Positions 42,183-52,200 of a DNA stretch of 64,000 nt are shown piece after piece (position 1 is the first letter of the stretch; each line of letters starts with the position of its first letter). Made by a program: the position numbers and the translations under genes. Under the pieces are notes generated by a model. That model made no database searches. It was given only the letters and a program-made list of their open reading frames with translations, and was not told the DNA's origin. Source of the stretch: Streptomyces cavernae. GTDB taxonomy: Bacteria; Actinomycetota; Actinomycetes; Streptomycetales; Streptomycetaceae. Where the stretch lies: positions 62,001 through 126,000 of the forward strand of contig NZ_RPDJ01000032.1 in NCBI RefSeq assembly GCF_004023625.1, written 5' to 3'.

Positions 42183-43244
42183 GTGAGCGGTGACACGCGG
42201 ATAACCGGGGACATACAAGTACGTGCTCTGACCAAGACCTTCCGTACCACGACCCGTCGCCCCGGCGCCCTGGGCACGCTCCGTTCGCTGGTCAACCCGC
42301 TGTGGGTGACCAAGACCGCGGTGGAGGACGTCACGTTCTCCGTCGCGCCGGGCGAACTGCTGGCGCTGCTCGGTCCGAACGGCGCGGGCAAGTCGACCAC
42401 CATCAAGATGCTCACCGGAATCCTGGTGCCCACCGCGGGCGAGGTGAGCGTGGCGGGCGTGGTGCCGTACCGGGAGCGGGAGCGCAACGCCCGCAACATC
42501 GGAGCGGTGTTCGGTCAGCGCACCCAACTGTGGTGGGACCTGCCGGCCCGAGAGTCGTTCGCGATCCTGCGCGACATCTACGGCGTGCCGGACGCCGAAC
42601 ACAAGGCGCGCCTCAGGGAGTTCGACGACCTGCTGGAACTCTCCTCCTTCTGGGACACCCGGGTGCGGCACCTGTCGCTGGGCCAGCGGGTGCGCTGCGA
42701 TCTGGCCGCCGCACTGCTGCACGATCCGCCGGTGGTGTTCCTGGACGAGCCGACGATCGGCATGGACGTGGTGGTCAAGGAACAGGTGCGCGGCTTCCTG
42801 AAGCACCAGGTCGAGGAGCGCGGCAGGACGGTGCTGCTGACCACCCACGACATGACCGAGGTGAGCCGGCTCGCCGAGCGGGTGGTGCTCATCAACGACG
42901 GCCGGCTGGTGATGGACGGGACGCTGGAGGAAATCAAGCGGAAGTTCGGTGACACCTGGCTGGTGCGGGCGACGCTCGCCGATCCGGAGGCCGCGGTGTC
43001 GGCGCTGCCCGGGATCGCGGTGCTGCAACGGGAGGGGCCGAGGGTCGTGTTCGGGCCGGAGGGGTCCCATGCGCCCACCGTCCACCAGGCCCTCAAGCAG
43101 GTCATCGAACGGTACGAGGTCTCCGACATCGCCCTGGAGGAGGCCGACCTGGAGGATGTCATGCGTGCCGCCTACCAGGGCGCGGCACTGGAGGCGAGTG
43201 ACGTCCTCGAGGAGAGCGCGGTGCGCGGCGGGGCCGGCTCATGA
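42183..43244 (+). CDS. ABC-2 exporter, ATP-binding protein
   Basis: The protein has 353 residues. Walker A is GPNGAGKST, the Q-loop region GQRTQLWWD, the signature LSLGQRVRCDLA, Walker B VVFLDEPTIGMD and the switch histidine THDMTE. The signature LSLGQ has L and Q in place of LSGGQ. The C-terminal 100 residues are an extra accessory domain. The start is GTG at 42183 after GGGAG; the longer frame begins in a non-conserved leader. Two membrane components follow with overlaps, so this is a complete exporter. The cargo is unknown; the set resembles the Streptomyces/Deinococcus-type ABC-2 exporters with paired permeases. Confidence 0.92.
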   Translation: MSGDTRITGDIQVRALTKTFRTTTRRPGALGTLRSLVNPLWVTKTAVEDVTFSVAPGELLALLGPNGAGKSTTIKMLTGILVPTAGEVSVAGVVPYRERERNARNIGAVFGQRTQLWWDLPARESFAILRDIYGVPDAEHKARLREFDDLLELSSFWDTRVRHLSLGQRVRCDLAAALLHDPPVVFLDEPTIGMDVVVKEQVRGFLKHQVEERGRTVLLTTHDMTEVSRLAERVVLINDGRLVMDGTLEEIKRKFGDTWLVRATLADPEAAVSALPGIAVLQREGPRVVFGPEGSHAPTVHQALKQVIERYEVSDIALEEADLEDVMRAAYQGAALEASDVLEESAVRGGAGS

Positions 43245-44050
43245 CGGCCGTTCCCGGTGTCTGGCGCACCGCACGCATCACCCCGCTCGGCGAGCTGCTC
43301 ACGCCACCGAGGATGACGGGTGTCGCGGTCCAGCTCGTCATCCAGACCGTGCTGGTCGTGGCGCTGTGGCGGGGACTGTACGCCGACACGGGTCCCACCA
43401 CCGCCGGGCTGAGCCGTGAACAGGCCGTCACCTACGCCGTGTTGGCGGTGCTGGCCACCCGGCTGCGGGAGCTGGACCGGTACGCGGGCCGCGACACCGT
43501 GATGCAGCACATGCACTTCGGCACGATCGTGTACTGGTTCCTGCGTCCGGTCTCGCCGCGGCGGTACTACGCGCTGCGGGCGCTGGGCGACCAGTTGTAC
43601 GGGCTGGCGTGGGCGGCGGCCGGCTACGCGGTGTGCCTGGCCGTGGGTGTGGTCCAGCCGCCGCACTCGGCGGGCGCGGCGGGGGCGTTCGCGCTGTCGC
43701 TGCTGCTCGGCCAGTGGGTCCTCTACTACATCATGCTGCTCATCGACCAGCTGTGCTTCTGGACCCTGCGCAACAGCGCGGCCATGTTGATCCTGATCTT
43801 CGCGCAGAATCTGCTCTCCGGGGTGTACGCGCCGCTGTGGTACTTCCCCGACTGGTTCGTCACGCTGAGCGCCTTCCTGCCCTTCCAGGCCACGCTCAAC
43901 GTGCCGCTCTCGGTGTACGTGGGCCGTATCCCGCTCGCCGACGCGGGTCCCCAACTCGCCCTGCAGGCCGGGTGGGTGGTGCTGCTGGCGGTGGTGACCC
44001 GGCTGGTCTGGCACCGGGCCGCCCTACGTGTCGTGTCGCAGGGAGGCTGA
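43241..44050 (+). CDS. ABC-2 family permease, first subunit
   Basis: This 269-residue protein has six hydrophobic helices in the ABC-2 membrane-domain pattern. It begins 4 bases before the end of the ATPase gene (ATGA overlap). RLRELDRYAGRD and the following FGTIVYWFLRPVSPRRYY match the second-helix/loop region typical of the DUF990/ABC2_membrane_6 type. It forms a heterodimer with the next gene product. Confidence 0.86.
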   Translation: MTAVPGVWRTARITPLGELLTPPRMTGVAVQLVIQTVLVVALWRGLYADTGPTTAGLSREQAVTYAVLAVLATRLRELDRYAGRDTVMQHMHFGTIVYWFLRPVSPRRYYALRALGDQLYGLAWAAAGYAVCLAVGVVQPPHSAGAAGAFALSLLLGQWVLYYIMLLIDQLCFWTLRNSAAMLILIFAQNLLSGVYAPLWYFPDWFVTLSAFLPFQATLNVPLSVYVGRIPLADAGPQLALQAGWVVLLAVVTRLVWHRAALRVVSQGG

Positions 44051-44054
44051 GTCC

Positions 44055-44876
44055 ATGGACCACAGGAGCGCTCCGTGGAACGCCGTGCGTGTCGCGTGGC
44101 GCATCACCAAGCTCAACTTCCGCGCACAGCTGGAGTACCGCGCCGAGTTCCTGTTGATGATCGCCATCGGGGCGATCTGGCAGGTGTCGGTGATCGTGTT
44201 CGCGACGGTGCTGCTGACCCGGTTCTCCGGGATGGGCGGCTGGGACAGCGCGGACGTGCTGCTGATCGCCGCGATGCGGATGATGGCGCACGGACTGTTC
44301 GTGCTGTTCCTCGGGCGGATGCACGCGCTGGCGTACCGGGTGCAGGAGGGTGTGATCGACGCCTTCCTGCTGCGGCCGATGCCGGTGCACCGGCAGGTGC
44401 AGCTCTCCTTCTTCCCGACCAACGCGATCGGTGACCTGACGGTGGCGGTGGCGCTGTTCATCGGCGCGCTCGTCCGCAGCTCGCAGGAGTGGACGGCCGG
44501 GCGGATCGCGTTCCTGATCGCCGGTGTGCTCGGCGGGATGCTCGTCGAGGCCGCGCTGTTCACGGCGATGGGGTCCGCGTCGCTGCGCTATCCGGCCGCG
44601 CAGTACTGGAGTCGCTGGCTGGAGGAGCTGCTGGGCACGTTCGGGTCGTATCCGCTGAACGTGCTGCCGAAGGCCCTGTCGTGGCTGCTGACGTTCGGGC
44701 TGCCGCTGGCGTTCGTGGCGTACTTCCCGGCCGGTGTGCTGACCGGGCACGGTTCGGCACTGGGTGTGCCGATGTGGCTGGCGGCGGCGTCGCCGCTGAT
44801 CGGGCTCGGCCTGTACCTCCTGTCGCGGCTGCTGTGGTCGTGGAGCCTGAAGCACTACACGGGGGTGAACGGGTGA
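44055..44876 (+). CDS. ABC-2 family permease, second subunit
   Basis: This 273-residue membrane protein has six helices. FRAQLEYRAEFLLMIAIGAIWQ at its start and VIDAFLLRPMPVHRQVQ are typical of the same DUF990-like permease family as the previous gene. The ATG lies 4 bases after its neighbour's stop. The operon ends here at the hairpin at 44901. Confidence 0.86.
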   Translation: MDHRSAPWNAVRVAWRITKLNFRAQLEYRAEFLLMIAIGAIWQVSVIVFATVLLTRFSGMGGWDSADVLLIAAMRMMAHGLFVLFLGRMHALAYRVQEGVIDAFLLRPMPVHRQVQLSFFPTNAIGDLTVAVALFIGALVRSSQEWTAGRIAFLIAGVLGGMLVEAALFTAMGSASLRYPAAQYWSRWLEELLGTFGSYPLNVLPKALSWLLTFGLPLAFVAYFPAGVLTGHGSALGVPMWLAAASPLIGLGLYLLSRLLWSWSLKHYTGVNG

Positions 44877-44900
44877 CGGTCGCCGGACAGTAGGCGACAG

Positions 44901-44939
44901 GGCGGGGGTGGCCGGGCCGTGCGCACGACCACCCCCGCC
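44901..44939. terminator. Hairpin after the ABC-2 exporter operon
   Basis: GGCGGGGGTGG (44901-44911) and CCACCCCCGCC (44929-44939) form a perfect 11-bp stem around a 17-base loop, 24 bases after the stop codon of the second permease. Confidence 0.8.
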
Positions 44940-44949
44940 GCACCGCGGT

Positions 44950-45140
44950 CGCACAATTGTTCGGCAACCGTCTCCGCGACGGAGCGCACACCGGAAGCGA
45001 TAAGACGCCGTTCATGTTTTTATTGCGCATATCACCCCTTCCCTTCATACACGCGCACTTTGATCTAAATGTCCGGATAGTGCTATTCGAGCCTTATTCG
45101 CAAGGCCGGTGTTCCGGCAGACACAAGGATCGAGAGTCAC
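44950..45140. promoter_or_regulatory. AT-richer promoter region of the pst operon
   Basis: The 190 bases before pstS are much less GC-rich than the surroundings (CATGTTTTTATTGCGCATAT, GATCTAAATGTCC). One GTTCATG and one CTTCATA occur 33 bases apart, in phase with the 11-bp PHO-box period. A clear run of GTTCACC direct repeats, as in classical Streptomyces PHO boxes, is not visible. PhoP control is likely on general grounds but not proven by the sequence. Confidence 0.5.
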
Positions 45141-46136
45141 ATGAACATGCGCACTCCCTTGCGCCGGACCACCGCCCCCGCAGCCGTGACCGCGGCCCTG
45201 ACCGCGGCCCTGGTGCCGGCCGTGAGCGGCTGCGGCACGTCCGGCACGGACGCGAGCGGCAACGGTGCGGCCGCCCGGCAGCTCTCCGGCACCGTCAGGG
45301 TGGACGGGTCCAGCACGGTGGCCCCGCTCACCAGCGCGGCCGCCCAGCTGTTCCAGGGAGAGAATCCCGGGGTGAGGGTCACCGTCGGCACCTCGGGCAC
45401 CGGCGGCGGCTTCGAGAAGTTCTGCGCGGGCGAGACCGACATCTCTGACGCCTCCCGCCCCATCGAGGACGACGAGAAGCGTGCCTGCGCGGACAACGAC
45501 ATCACCTACCAGCAGCTCCGGATCGCCAACGACGGCCTGTCCGTCGTGGTGAACAAGGACAACGACTTCGCCAAGTGCCTCACCGTGGAGCAGCTGCGCA
45601 GGATCTGGGAACCGGGCTCCGACATCAAGAACTGGAACCAGGTCGATCCCGACTTCCCGGACGAGGAACTGGAGCTGTTCGGCCCCGGCACCGACTCGGG
45701 CACCTTCGACTACTTCACCGAGACCATCAACGGTGAGGAGGGCGCCTCCCGCACGGACTACAGCCCCAGCGAGGACGACAACGTCGTCGTGCAGGGCATC
45801 GCCGGGTCCCGGGGCGGCATGGGCTACTTCGGTCTGTCGTACTACGAGGAGAACAAGGACGAGCTGAACGTCGTCAAGATCGACGGCGGTGACGGCTGTG
45901 TCGAGCCCACCGCGCAGACCGTCCAGAACGGCACCTACAAGCCGCTGTCCCGGCCGCTGTTCATCTACCCGAAGGCCTCCTCGATGGCCAAGCCCGAGGT
46001 CGAGGCGTTCGTGGACTACTACGTCGAGAACAACGCCGAGATCGCCGAGAAGGCCCTGTTCGTGCCGCTCAACCCTCAGCAGAACACCCAGCTGAAGGAC
46101 GATCTGCAGCGGCTGAAGGAGCAACAAGGGTCATGA
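45141..46136 (+). CDS. pstS: Phosphate-binding lipoprotein PstS
   Basis: The protein has 331 residues and a lipobox (VSGC near residue 31). The phosphate-binding signature VDGSSTVAPLT lies near 54-64. SGTGGGFEKFC and DISDASRPI follow, and GPGTDSGTFDYFTE and SRGGMGYFGLSYY form the second half. It is a periplasm-facing binding protein of the high-affinity phosphate importer. The ATG was chosen after AAGGATCGAGAG. The pstC start overlaps its stop by 4 bases (ATGA). It is somewhat shorter than the usual Streptomyces PstS of about 370 residues, which may mean it is a second copy in the genome. Confidence 0.94.
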   Translation: MNMRTPLRRTTAPAAVTAALTAALVPAVSGCGTSGTDASGNGAAARQLSGTVRVDGSSTVAPLTSAAAQLFQGENPGVRVTVGTSGTGGGFEKFCAGETDISDASRPIEDDEKRACADNDITYQQLRIANDGLSVVVNKDNDFAKCLTVEQLRRIWEPGSDIKNWNQVDPDFPDEELELFGPGTDSGTFDYFTETINGEEGASRTDYSPSEDDNVVVQGIAGSRGGMGYFGLSYYEENKDELNVVKIDGGDGCVEPTAQTVQNGTYKPLSRPLFIYPKASSMAKPEVEAFVDYYVENNAEIAEKALFVPLNPQQNTQLKDDLQRLKEQQGS

Positions 46137-47083
46137 CGGGGCCCAGGAGGCGCGAGCGGGCCGCCGCGGGAAGTTCCGGCTTTCTGAAGCGGTCCCAGCC
46201 GCGTCACGGCGAAAAGGTCGTGATGGTGCTCCTGGCCGCCGCCTCGCTGGTGTCGGTGCTCACCACCGTCGGCATCGTCATCGCCCTGATCCCGCCGGCC
46301 GCCGAGTTCTTCCAGAAGGTGAGCTTCGGCGACTTCATCACCGGCACCGAGTGGTCACCGCTGTTCAAACCGCCGCACTTCGGTGTGCTGCCGCTGGTCA
46401 CCGCCACGCTGATGGTGACGGTCATCGCCCTGCTGGTCGCCGTTCCGCTGGGGCTGGGCGCGGCGGTGTATCTGAGCGAGTACGCCCGGCCCCGCGTCCG
46501 CAGCGTCTTCAAGCCGGTGCTGGAGGTCCTCGCGGGCATCCCGACCGTCGTCTACGGCTTCTTCGCGCTGAAGGCCGTCACCCCGCTGCTGCAGGACATC
46601 TGGCCCGGCGACGACGGCCCACAGGTCTTCAACGCCCTGTCGGCGGGCTTCGTCATGGGCATCATGATCATCCCGACCGTCGCCTCGCTGTCCGAGGACG
46701 CGATGAGCGCCGTACCGCAGGACCTGCGCGACGGCGCCTTCGCGCTCGGTTCCTCGCGGATGCAGGTGTCCACCAAGGTGGTCTTCCCCGCCGCGCTGTC
46801 CGGCATCGTCGCCGCCGTCGTCCTCGGTATCTCCCGGGCGATCGGCGAGACGATGATCGTCGCGGTGGCCGCGGGCGGACGGCCCAATCTCTCCTTCGAC
46901 CCGCTCGAAGGCATGCAAACCATGACCGCCTTCATCGCGGCGGCGGGCATCGGCGACCTGCCGACCGGCTCCACGGGCTACCAGACGATCTTCGCGGTGG
47001 GCTCGCTGCTGTTCGTCATGACTCTGGTGATGAACCTGGTCAGCATCCGCCTGGTGCGCAGATACCGGGAGGTGTACGAGTAA
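46133..47083 (+). CDS. pstC: Phosphate ABC transporter permease PstC
   Basis: This 316-residue permease has six helices. The EAA loop includes QDLRDGAFALGSSRMQVSTKVVFPAA, and SRAIGETMIVAVAAGG carries the conserved charged residues of PstC. It is coupled to pstS by an ATGA overlap, and its TAA overlaps the pstA start (TAATG). Confidence 0.95.
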   Translation: MTGPRRRERAAAGSSGFLKRSQPRHGEKVVMVLLAAASLVSVLTTVGIVIALIPPAAEFFQKVSFGDFITGTEWSPLFKPPHFGVLPLVTATLMVTVIALLVAVPLGLGAAVYLSEYARPRVRSVFKPVLEVLAGIPTVVYGFFALKAVTPLLQDIWPGDDGPQVFNALSAGFVMGIMIIPTVASLSEDAMSAVPQDLRDGAFALGSSRMQVSTKVVFPAALSGIVAAVVLGISRAIGETMIVAVAAGGRPNLSFDPLEGMQTMTAFIAAAGIGDLPTGSTGYQTIFAVGSLLFVMTLVMNLVSIRLVRRYREVYE

Positions 47084-47994
47084 TGGGTTCCGGGCTCCTC
47101 GACGAGGACACCGCCGCCGCTCTGCCGGAGGGACGCCGGCTGGAGGGCCGGGGCGTTCCCTGGCGGGAACGCCTGTTCCAACTGGGTCTGTGGGCGTCGC
47201 TCGCCGTCGGGGTGGTCTTCCTCGCCTCGCTGCTGGTCTACGTGGTCGTGGAGGCATGGCCCCGTCTCGACCTGCGGATCCTCACGCATTTCCCCGACAT
47301 CATCGACCCGTCGAACGCCGGCGCCCAGTCGGCGGTCATGGGCACGATCTGGGTGATCGCCTTCACCGCCCTGTACTGCCTGCCCACCGGCATCCTCACC
47401 GCCATCTATCTGGAGGAGTACGCCGACCCCCACCGCTGGTACAACCGCGTGGTCGAGATCAACATTCAGAACCTCGCCGCCGTTCCCTCGATCGTCTACG
47501 GAATCCTGGGGCTCGGCATCATCGCCCGGGGCATGGGCTTCGGGCAGACCGTGCTGACGGCGTCCCTCACGCTCTCGCTGCTGGTCCTGCCCACCGTGAT
47601 CATCGCGGCCCGGGAGGCGATCAGGGCCGTACCGCAGTCCATCCGGGAAGCCTCCCTGGCGCTGGGAGCCACCCGGTGGCAGACCATCCGACGGCAGGTC
47701 CTGCCGGCCGCCGTGCCCGGCATGGCCACCGGCTCGATCCTCGCCCTGTCCCGGGCCATCGGCGAGGCCGCCCCGCTGCTGCTGCTCGGCGGACTGGCCT
47801 TCATCACCTTCAACCCGAGCGGTCTGGACAGTCCGTTCACCGTGCTCCCCATCCAGATCTTCAACTGGATCAGCCAGTCCCGCGCCGAGTTCATCTCGCT
47901 GGCATCCGCCGCGATCGTCGTCCTGCTGGTGATCCTGCTCGCGATGAACTCGCTGGCCATCTGGCTGCGCAACCACTACTCCCACCGCTGGTGA
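47083..47994 (+). CDS. pstA: Phosphate ABC transporter permease PstA
   Basis: This 303-residue second permease has the EAA loop SIREASLALGATRWQTIRRQVLP and the SRAIGEAAPLLLLGG segment typical of PstA. The start ATG overlaps the pstC stop. The six-helix layout matches the family. It forms the channel with PstC. Confidence 0.95.
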   Translation: MGSGLLDEDTAAALPEGRRLEGRGVPWRERLFQLGLWASLAVGVVFLASLLVYVVVEAWPRLDLRILTHFPDIIDPSNAGAQSAVMGTIWVIAFTALYCLPTGILTAIYLEEYADPHRWYNRVVEINIQNLAAVPSIVYGILGLGIIARGMGFGQTVLTASLTLSLLVLPTVIIAAREAIRAVPQSIREASLALGATRWQTIRRQVLPAAVPGMATGSILALSRAIGEAAPLLLLGGLAFITFNPSGLDSPFTVLPIQIFNWISQSRAEFISLASAAIVVLLVILLAMNSLAIWLRNHYSHRW

Positions 47995-47999
47995 CCGCC

Positions 48000-48944
48000 A
48001 TGACCGACGCGACCGACCGACCCGATCCCGTGGAGGGTACGGACCCCGCCCCGCACGAGGCGGCGACCGCCACCCCGGCGCGAGCCCGCCCGGCCGCCAC
48101 CGCCCCCGACCGCCCGGCGGACAGCAGGACCCCCCGGGTCGCCTTCCGCGACGCCCGCCCGCCCAGCGGCGTCCCGGTCTTCGAGGTCGGTGGTGTGTCG
48201 GTCTTCTACGGCGACCACGAAGCCGTCCGCGACGTCAACATGACCATCGAGAACCGTCAGATCACAGCGATGATCGGGCCGTCCGGATGCGGCAAGTCCA
48301 CCATGATCCGCTGCTTCAACCGGATGAACGACCTCATCCCCACCGCCCGCGTCACCGGCAAGATCCGCTACCACAACGAGGACCTGTACGGCCGCGACGT
48401 CGACCCCATCGAGGTCCGCCGGCGCATCGGCATGGTCTTCCAGAAGCCCAACCCGTTCCCCAAGTCCGTCTACGACAACATCGCCTACGGGCCGCGGGTC
48501 GGGGGCTTCAAGGGCAACCTGGACGACCTGGTCGAGGAGACACTGACCCACGCCGCGCTGTGGGACGAGGTCAAGGCCGGTCTCAAGCGTTCCGCGCTGG
48601 CCCTGTCCGGCGGTCAGCAGCAGCGGCTGTGCATCGCCCGCACGATCGCGGTCAAACCCGAGGTGATCCTGATGGACGAGCCCTGCTCGGCCCTCGACCC
48701 GATCGCCACCGCGAAGATCGAGGACCTGATGGAGCACCTTGCGCAGGAGTTCACCATCATCGTCGTCACCCACAACATGCAGCAAGCCGCCCGCGTCTCG
48801 CACCGCACCGCGTTCTTCACCTCCGACATCGACGAGGCGGGCGTGCGGCACGGCAGGCTGGTCGAGTACGACGAAACCGCCCGGATCTTCTCCAACCCCT
48901 CCGACCAGCGCACCGAGGACTACATTTCCGGCCGCTTCGGCTGA
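48000..48944 (+). CDS. pstB: Phosphate ABC transporter ATP-binding protein PstB
   Basis: The protein has 314 residues. Walker A is GPSGCGKST, the Q-loop MVFQKPNPFP, the signature LSGGQQQR, Walker B VILMDEPCSALDP and the switch histidine VVTHNMQQA. A leader of about 55 Ala/Pro/Arg-rich residues precedes the domain and is longer than usual; a later start cannot be excluded, but no better ribosome site was seen. The gene starts 5 bases after pstA and ends the operon. No phoU follows. Confidence 0.94.
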   Translation: MTDATDRPDPVEGTDPAPHEAATATPARARPAATAPDRPADSRTPRVAFRDARPPSGVPVFEVGGVSVFYGDHEAVRDVNMTIENRQITAMIGPSGCGKSTMIRCFNRMNDLIPTARVTGKIRYHNEDLYGRDVDPIEVRRRIGMVFQKPNPFPKSVYDNIAYGPRVGGFKGNLDDLVEETLTHAALWDEVKAGLKRSALALSGGQQQRLCIARTIAVKPEVILMDEPCSALDPIATAKIEDLMEHLAQEFTIIVVTHNMQQAARVSHRTAFFTSDIDEAGVRHGRLVEYDETARIFSNPSDQRTEDYISGRFG

Positions 48945-49259
48945 CGGCCGCGTACCGCCGCCTGACGGTCCGTCCTGCGCGGGCCGGCATCCATCGCGCG
49001 ACGGGCCGGCGGTCGCCGCACGATCGACTCCCACCGCGGCCCGGATCACCGGCCGGAGCGCGCTTCCGAGGGCTCCGGCCGGTCTCAGCAGGACGGCACC
49101 ACGTGCCACGGTCATACTGGTTACGGAGCACGTCGTGCCACGTCGGCGTCCTGAGCCTCGGCGTCCGGAGCCCCTCGGCGTCCGGGACTGAGCGCCTTCA
49201 AGACGCCCTCATGACATGGCGTCACCCCCTCTGCCCCTGTCCTCCATCGCGGAGGCCGT
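48945..49259. other. Gap between pstB and the P-type ATPase gene
   Basis: Apart from the hairpin at 49048-49083, the 315 bases hold a few short repeats (CACGTGCCACG and CACGTCGTGCCACG near 49110-49140, CCTCGGCGTCCGG twice near 49155-49190). No gene is supported. The promoter of the ATPase gene should be in the second half. Confidence 0.6.
49048..49083. terminator. Hairpin after the pst operon
   Basis: ACCGGCCGGAGC and GCTCCGGCCGGT form a perfect 12-bp stem around a 12-base loop, about 100 bases after the pstB stop. This is the best stop signal for the pst operon. Confidence 0.8.
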
Positions 49260-52200
49260 GTGATCGGGTCATTGCCGGCCAGGACGGTCCGGACTTCCGT
49301 GGGAGCGGTCCGGACGTCCTTGCGAGCGGTGAGCGCGCTTCCCTCCGGGGTGAGAGCGCTCGGGGTGTTCCTGCCGTCGCGCACCCCCCGGTTCTGGGAA
49401 GCCCCCGGAGGCGTGCAGATCGAGACCCGCCATCTGGGCAGACCGGGAACGGCACGGGCGGCACGCGAGCTCGAGACCCGGCTCACCGCGGACGTGGCCG
49501 GGGTGGCGCGGGCCGAGGTGAACGGCACGCTCGGCTGTGTGTACGTCGGCTGCGCCCCCGCCACGACCGACGTGGCGGGCGTCGTACGTCTCGTCGCAGA
49601 AGCCGACACGGCGGCTGCGGAGCCGGCGGCGGGACGGGCAACGGACGGGCGCCCGGGTGCGGGCGAGGAGCGCCGGCCCCGAGCGGCCGGTTCCCCCGGC
49701 GACCCCCGGGCGACCATCGGCGCGGCCTTCCAGCTCGTTGTCGGCCTGACGGCTTTCGGCGTCGCGGTGGTGGGCCGGGCCGCGCGGCTGCGCGGACTGT
49801 CCCCGCTCGTTCCGGCCACGGTCCAGATCACGGAGGCCACTCCGTGGCTGCGGGAGAGTGCCGCCCGTCGGTTCGGCGCCGCTGCCACGGACCGCGTCTG
49901 GGGCACGGCCGGCCTTCTCGCCACGACCCTGACCTTCCGGCCCGTCGGCACCGCGGTGTCCGCCGTCCTCGCCGGTGCCCGGTACGCCGAGGTACGGGCC
50001 CGCAACGCCACCTGGCAGGACTGGGCGCGGCGGCTGGGCACCCGTGAGGCGGCGTACCGGCACGACGCCCTGCCGGCCTTCGAGCGGCCCGCGGCGCTCC
50101 CACCGGGGGCCGGCGAGCGGTACGCCAAAATGGCGGTCCCGGTGGCGCTCGCCGCGTACGGGCTCACGGTGGCCGGGCCGCTCAGCCATGACCGGGCCCT
50201 CGCCCTGCTGATCGCGGGCACGCCCCGGGGCCCCAGGTTCGGTCGGGAGGCGTTCGCGGCGGCCGTGTCACGGACCGCGTCCGAACGCGGGGCGCTGGTG
50301 CTGCGACCGGAGGCGCTGCGCCGCCTCGACCGCCTCGACACGGTGGTCCTGGACGCCCGGATGCTGGCGACCGGCCGGTGGACGGTCGGGATGCTGGAGC
50401 GCACCACGCCGGCCGGCGGCCCACCGGGACCGGCCGCCGAGCAGGACGAGGGGGGCGGAGGGCCGGACGACGACGAGCTCCACGCACGCATCCACGAGCT
50501 GATCGACGACGCCGACCTGGCCCGCCCCCAGGAAGCCGACGGTTGGCTCCTGCGCCCGCTCGCCCCGGCTTCGGACTCGGCCCCCGGCAGAACCGCGGCC
50601 GGCGCCCCATCGCCCGGGGGGATCCCGTCAGAGCGGGCCCTGCCCCGGGAGATCCCGCCCGAGCAGCCCCTGCCCCAGGGGATCCCGCCCGAGCAGCCCC
50701 TGCCCGAGGAGACGGCGGCCCTGGCCCGGCGCTGGGCCGAGCAGGGCGCCAGAGTTCTGCTCGTCATCCGATACGGCACGCCCGTCGCCGTCACCGGACT
50801 GGTGCCGGAACTGCACCCACTGGCCGAGCCCCTGGTGCGGGCCGCCCGCGACTGCGGCCGGGTACTGCTCGTGGGAGGCCCGGAGGGACTGCACCGCCGG
50901 TTCGGGCTGGACGAGGCCGCACCCACCGGCGGCACCCGCACCGCCGCGCTGGTCCGGTCCCTCCAGGCGGACGGACGGGGGGTGGCCGTGGTCGCGACCC
51001 GGGCGGAACGTGCCCTGGCGCGGGCGGACCTCGGCGTCGGGGTGACGGCCGGTGGCCGCCGAGTGCCGTGGGACTGCGACGTCGCCGGCCCGCCCGAGCT
51101 CGCGCACCTGCTGCTCGGCGCCGTGCCCGAGGCACGCCGGCTGAGCCTGCTGGTCGCACGGATGGAGGCGGCCGGGGCCCTCGCGGCAGCGGGCCTCGCG
51201 CTCGCCGTCCCCCTCCCGGGCGCCTGGACCCGCGCCCGCCTGGTGGCCGACGCCGTGACCACGGCCGGGACCGCGGCGGGCCTGTGGGCGGGGTGGACAC
51301 TGCGCGCCCGGCCGGTCCCGGCCGCCGTGGAGCACACCCCCTGGCACGCCATGACGGTCCGTCAGGTGGTGGCGCGGCTGGGTACCTCGGCCCGGGGGCT
51401 CGACGAGGCTGAGGCGACGCGGCGCCGCCGTCTGGAGACAGGCAACGGGCCCACCGGCGCGGTCACCCTGGCCGGCCGGGTCGTCGAGGAACTGGCCAAC
51501 CCGCTCACTCCCGTCCTCGCGATCGGCGGCGGGGTCGCGGCCGCCCTCGGCTCCGTGGTGGACGCGGTACTCATCGGCGGTGTCCTCGGCGTCGACGCGC
51601 TGGTCGGCGGAGCACAGCGGGTGGGGGCCGACCGTGCGGCGGACCGGCTCGTCGAGGCGGCCTCGGCCCGGGTACGGCTGCGCCGGGCCGGCCGGGACGG
51701 CACCAAGGAGACCACCGCCGAGCACCTGGTGCGCGGCGATGTGATCGAGTTGCACTCCGGCGACGCGGTGCCGGCCGACTGCCGGGTGATACACGCGAGG
51801 GGCCTGGAGGCGGACGAGTCCAGCCTCACCGGCGAATCCCAGCCCGTGGCGAAGTCCCCCCAGCCGACGTCGGCCCGAGTGGTCGCGGACCGGCGCTCCA
51901 TGCTCTACGAGGGCACCACCGTGGCGGCCGGCAGCGCGGTCGCGGTGGTCGTCGCCACCGGGGCCGGCACGGAGGCGGGGAGTGCCGCACTCGGGGCACC
52001 GGAGGCCGAACCCTCCGAGACCGGCGTCGAGCACCGTCTGAAGGCCCTGGGCCGTTGGTTCCTGCCGCTGTCCATCGCCGCGGGCGTCGTCCTCTTCGCG
52101 GCCGACCTGCTGCGCGGACGGCCGCTGGGTGCCGCTCTGGGCACCGCGGTCAGCCTGTGCGTCGCCGCCGTTCCCGAGGGGCTGCCCTTCGTCGCCACCG

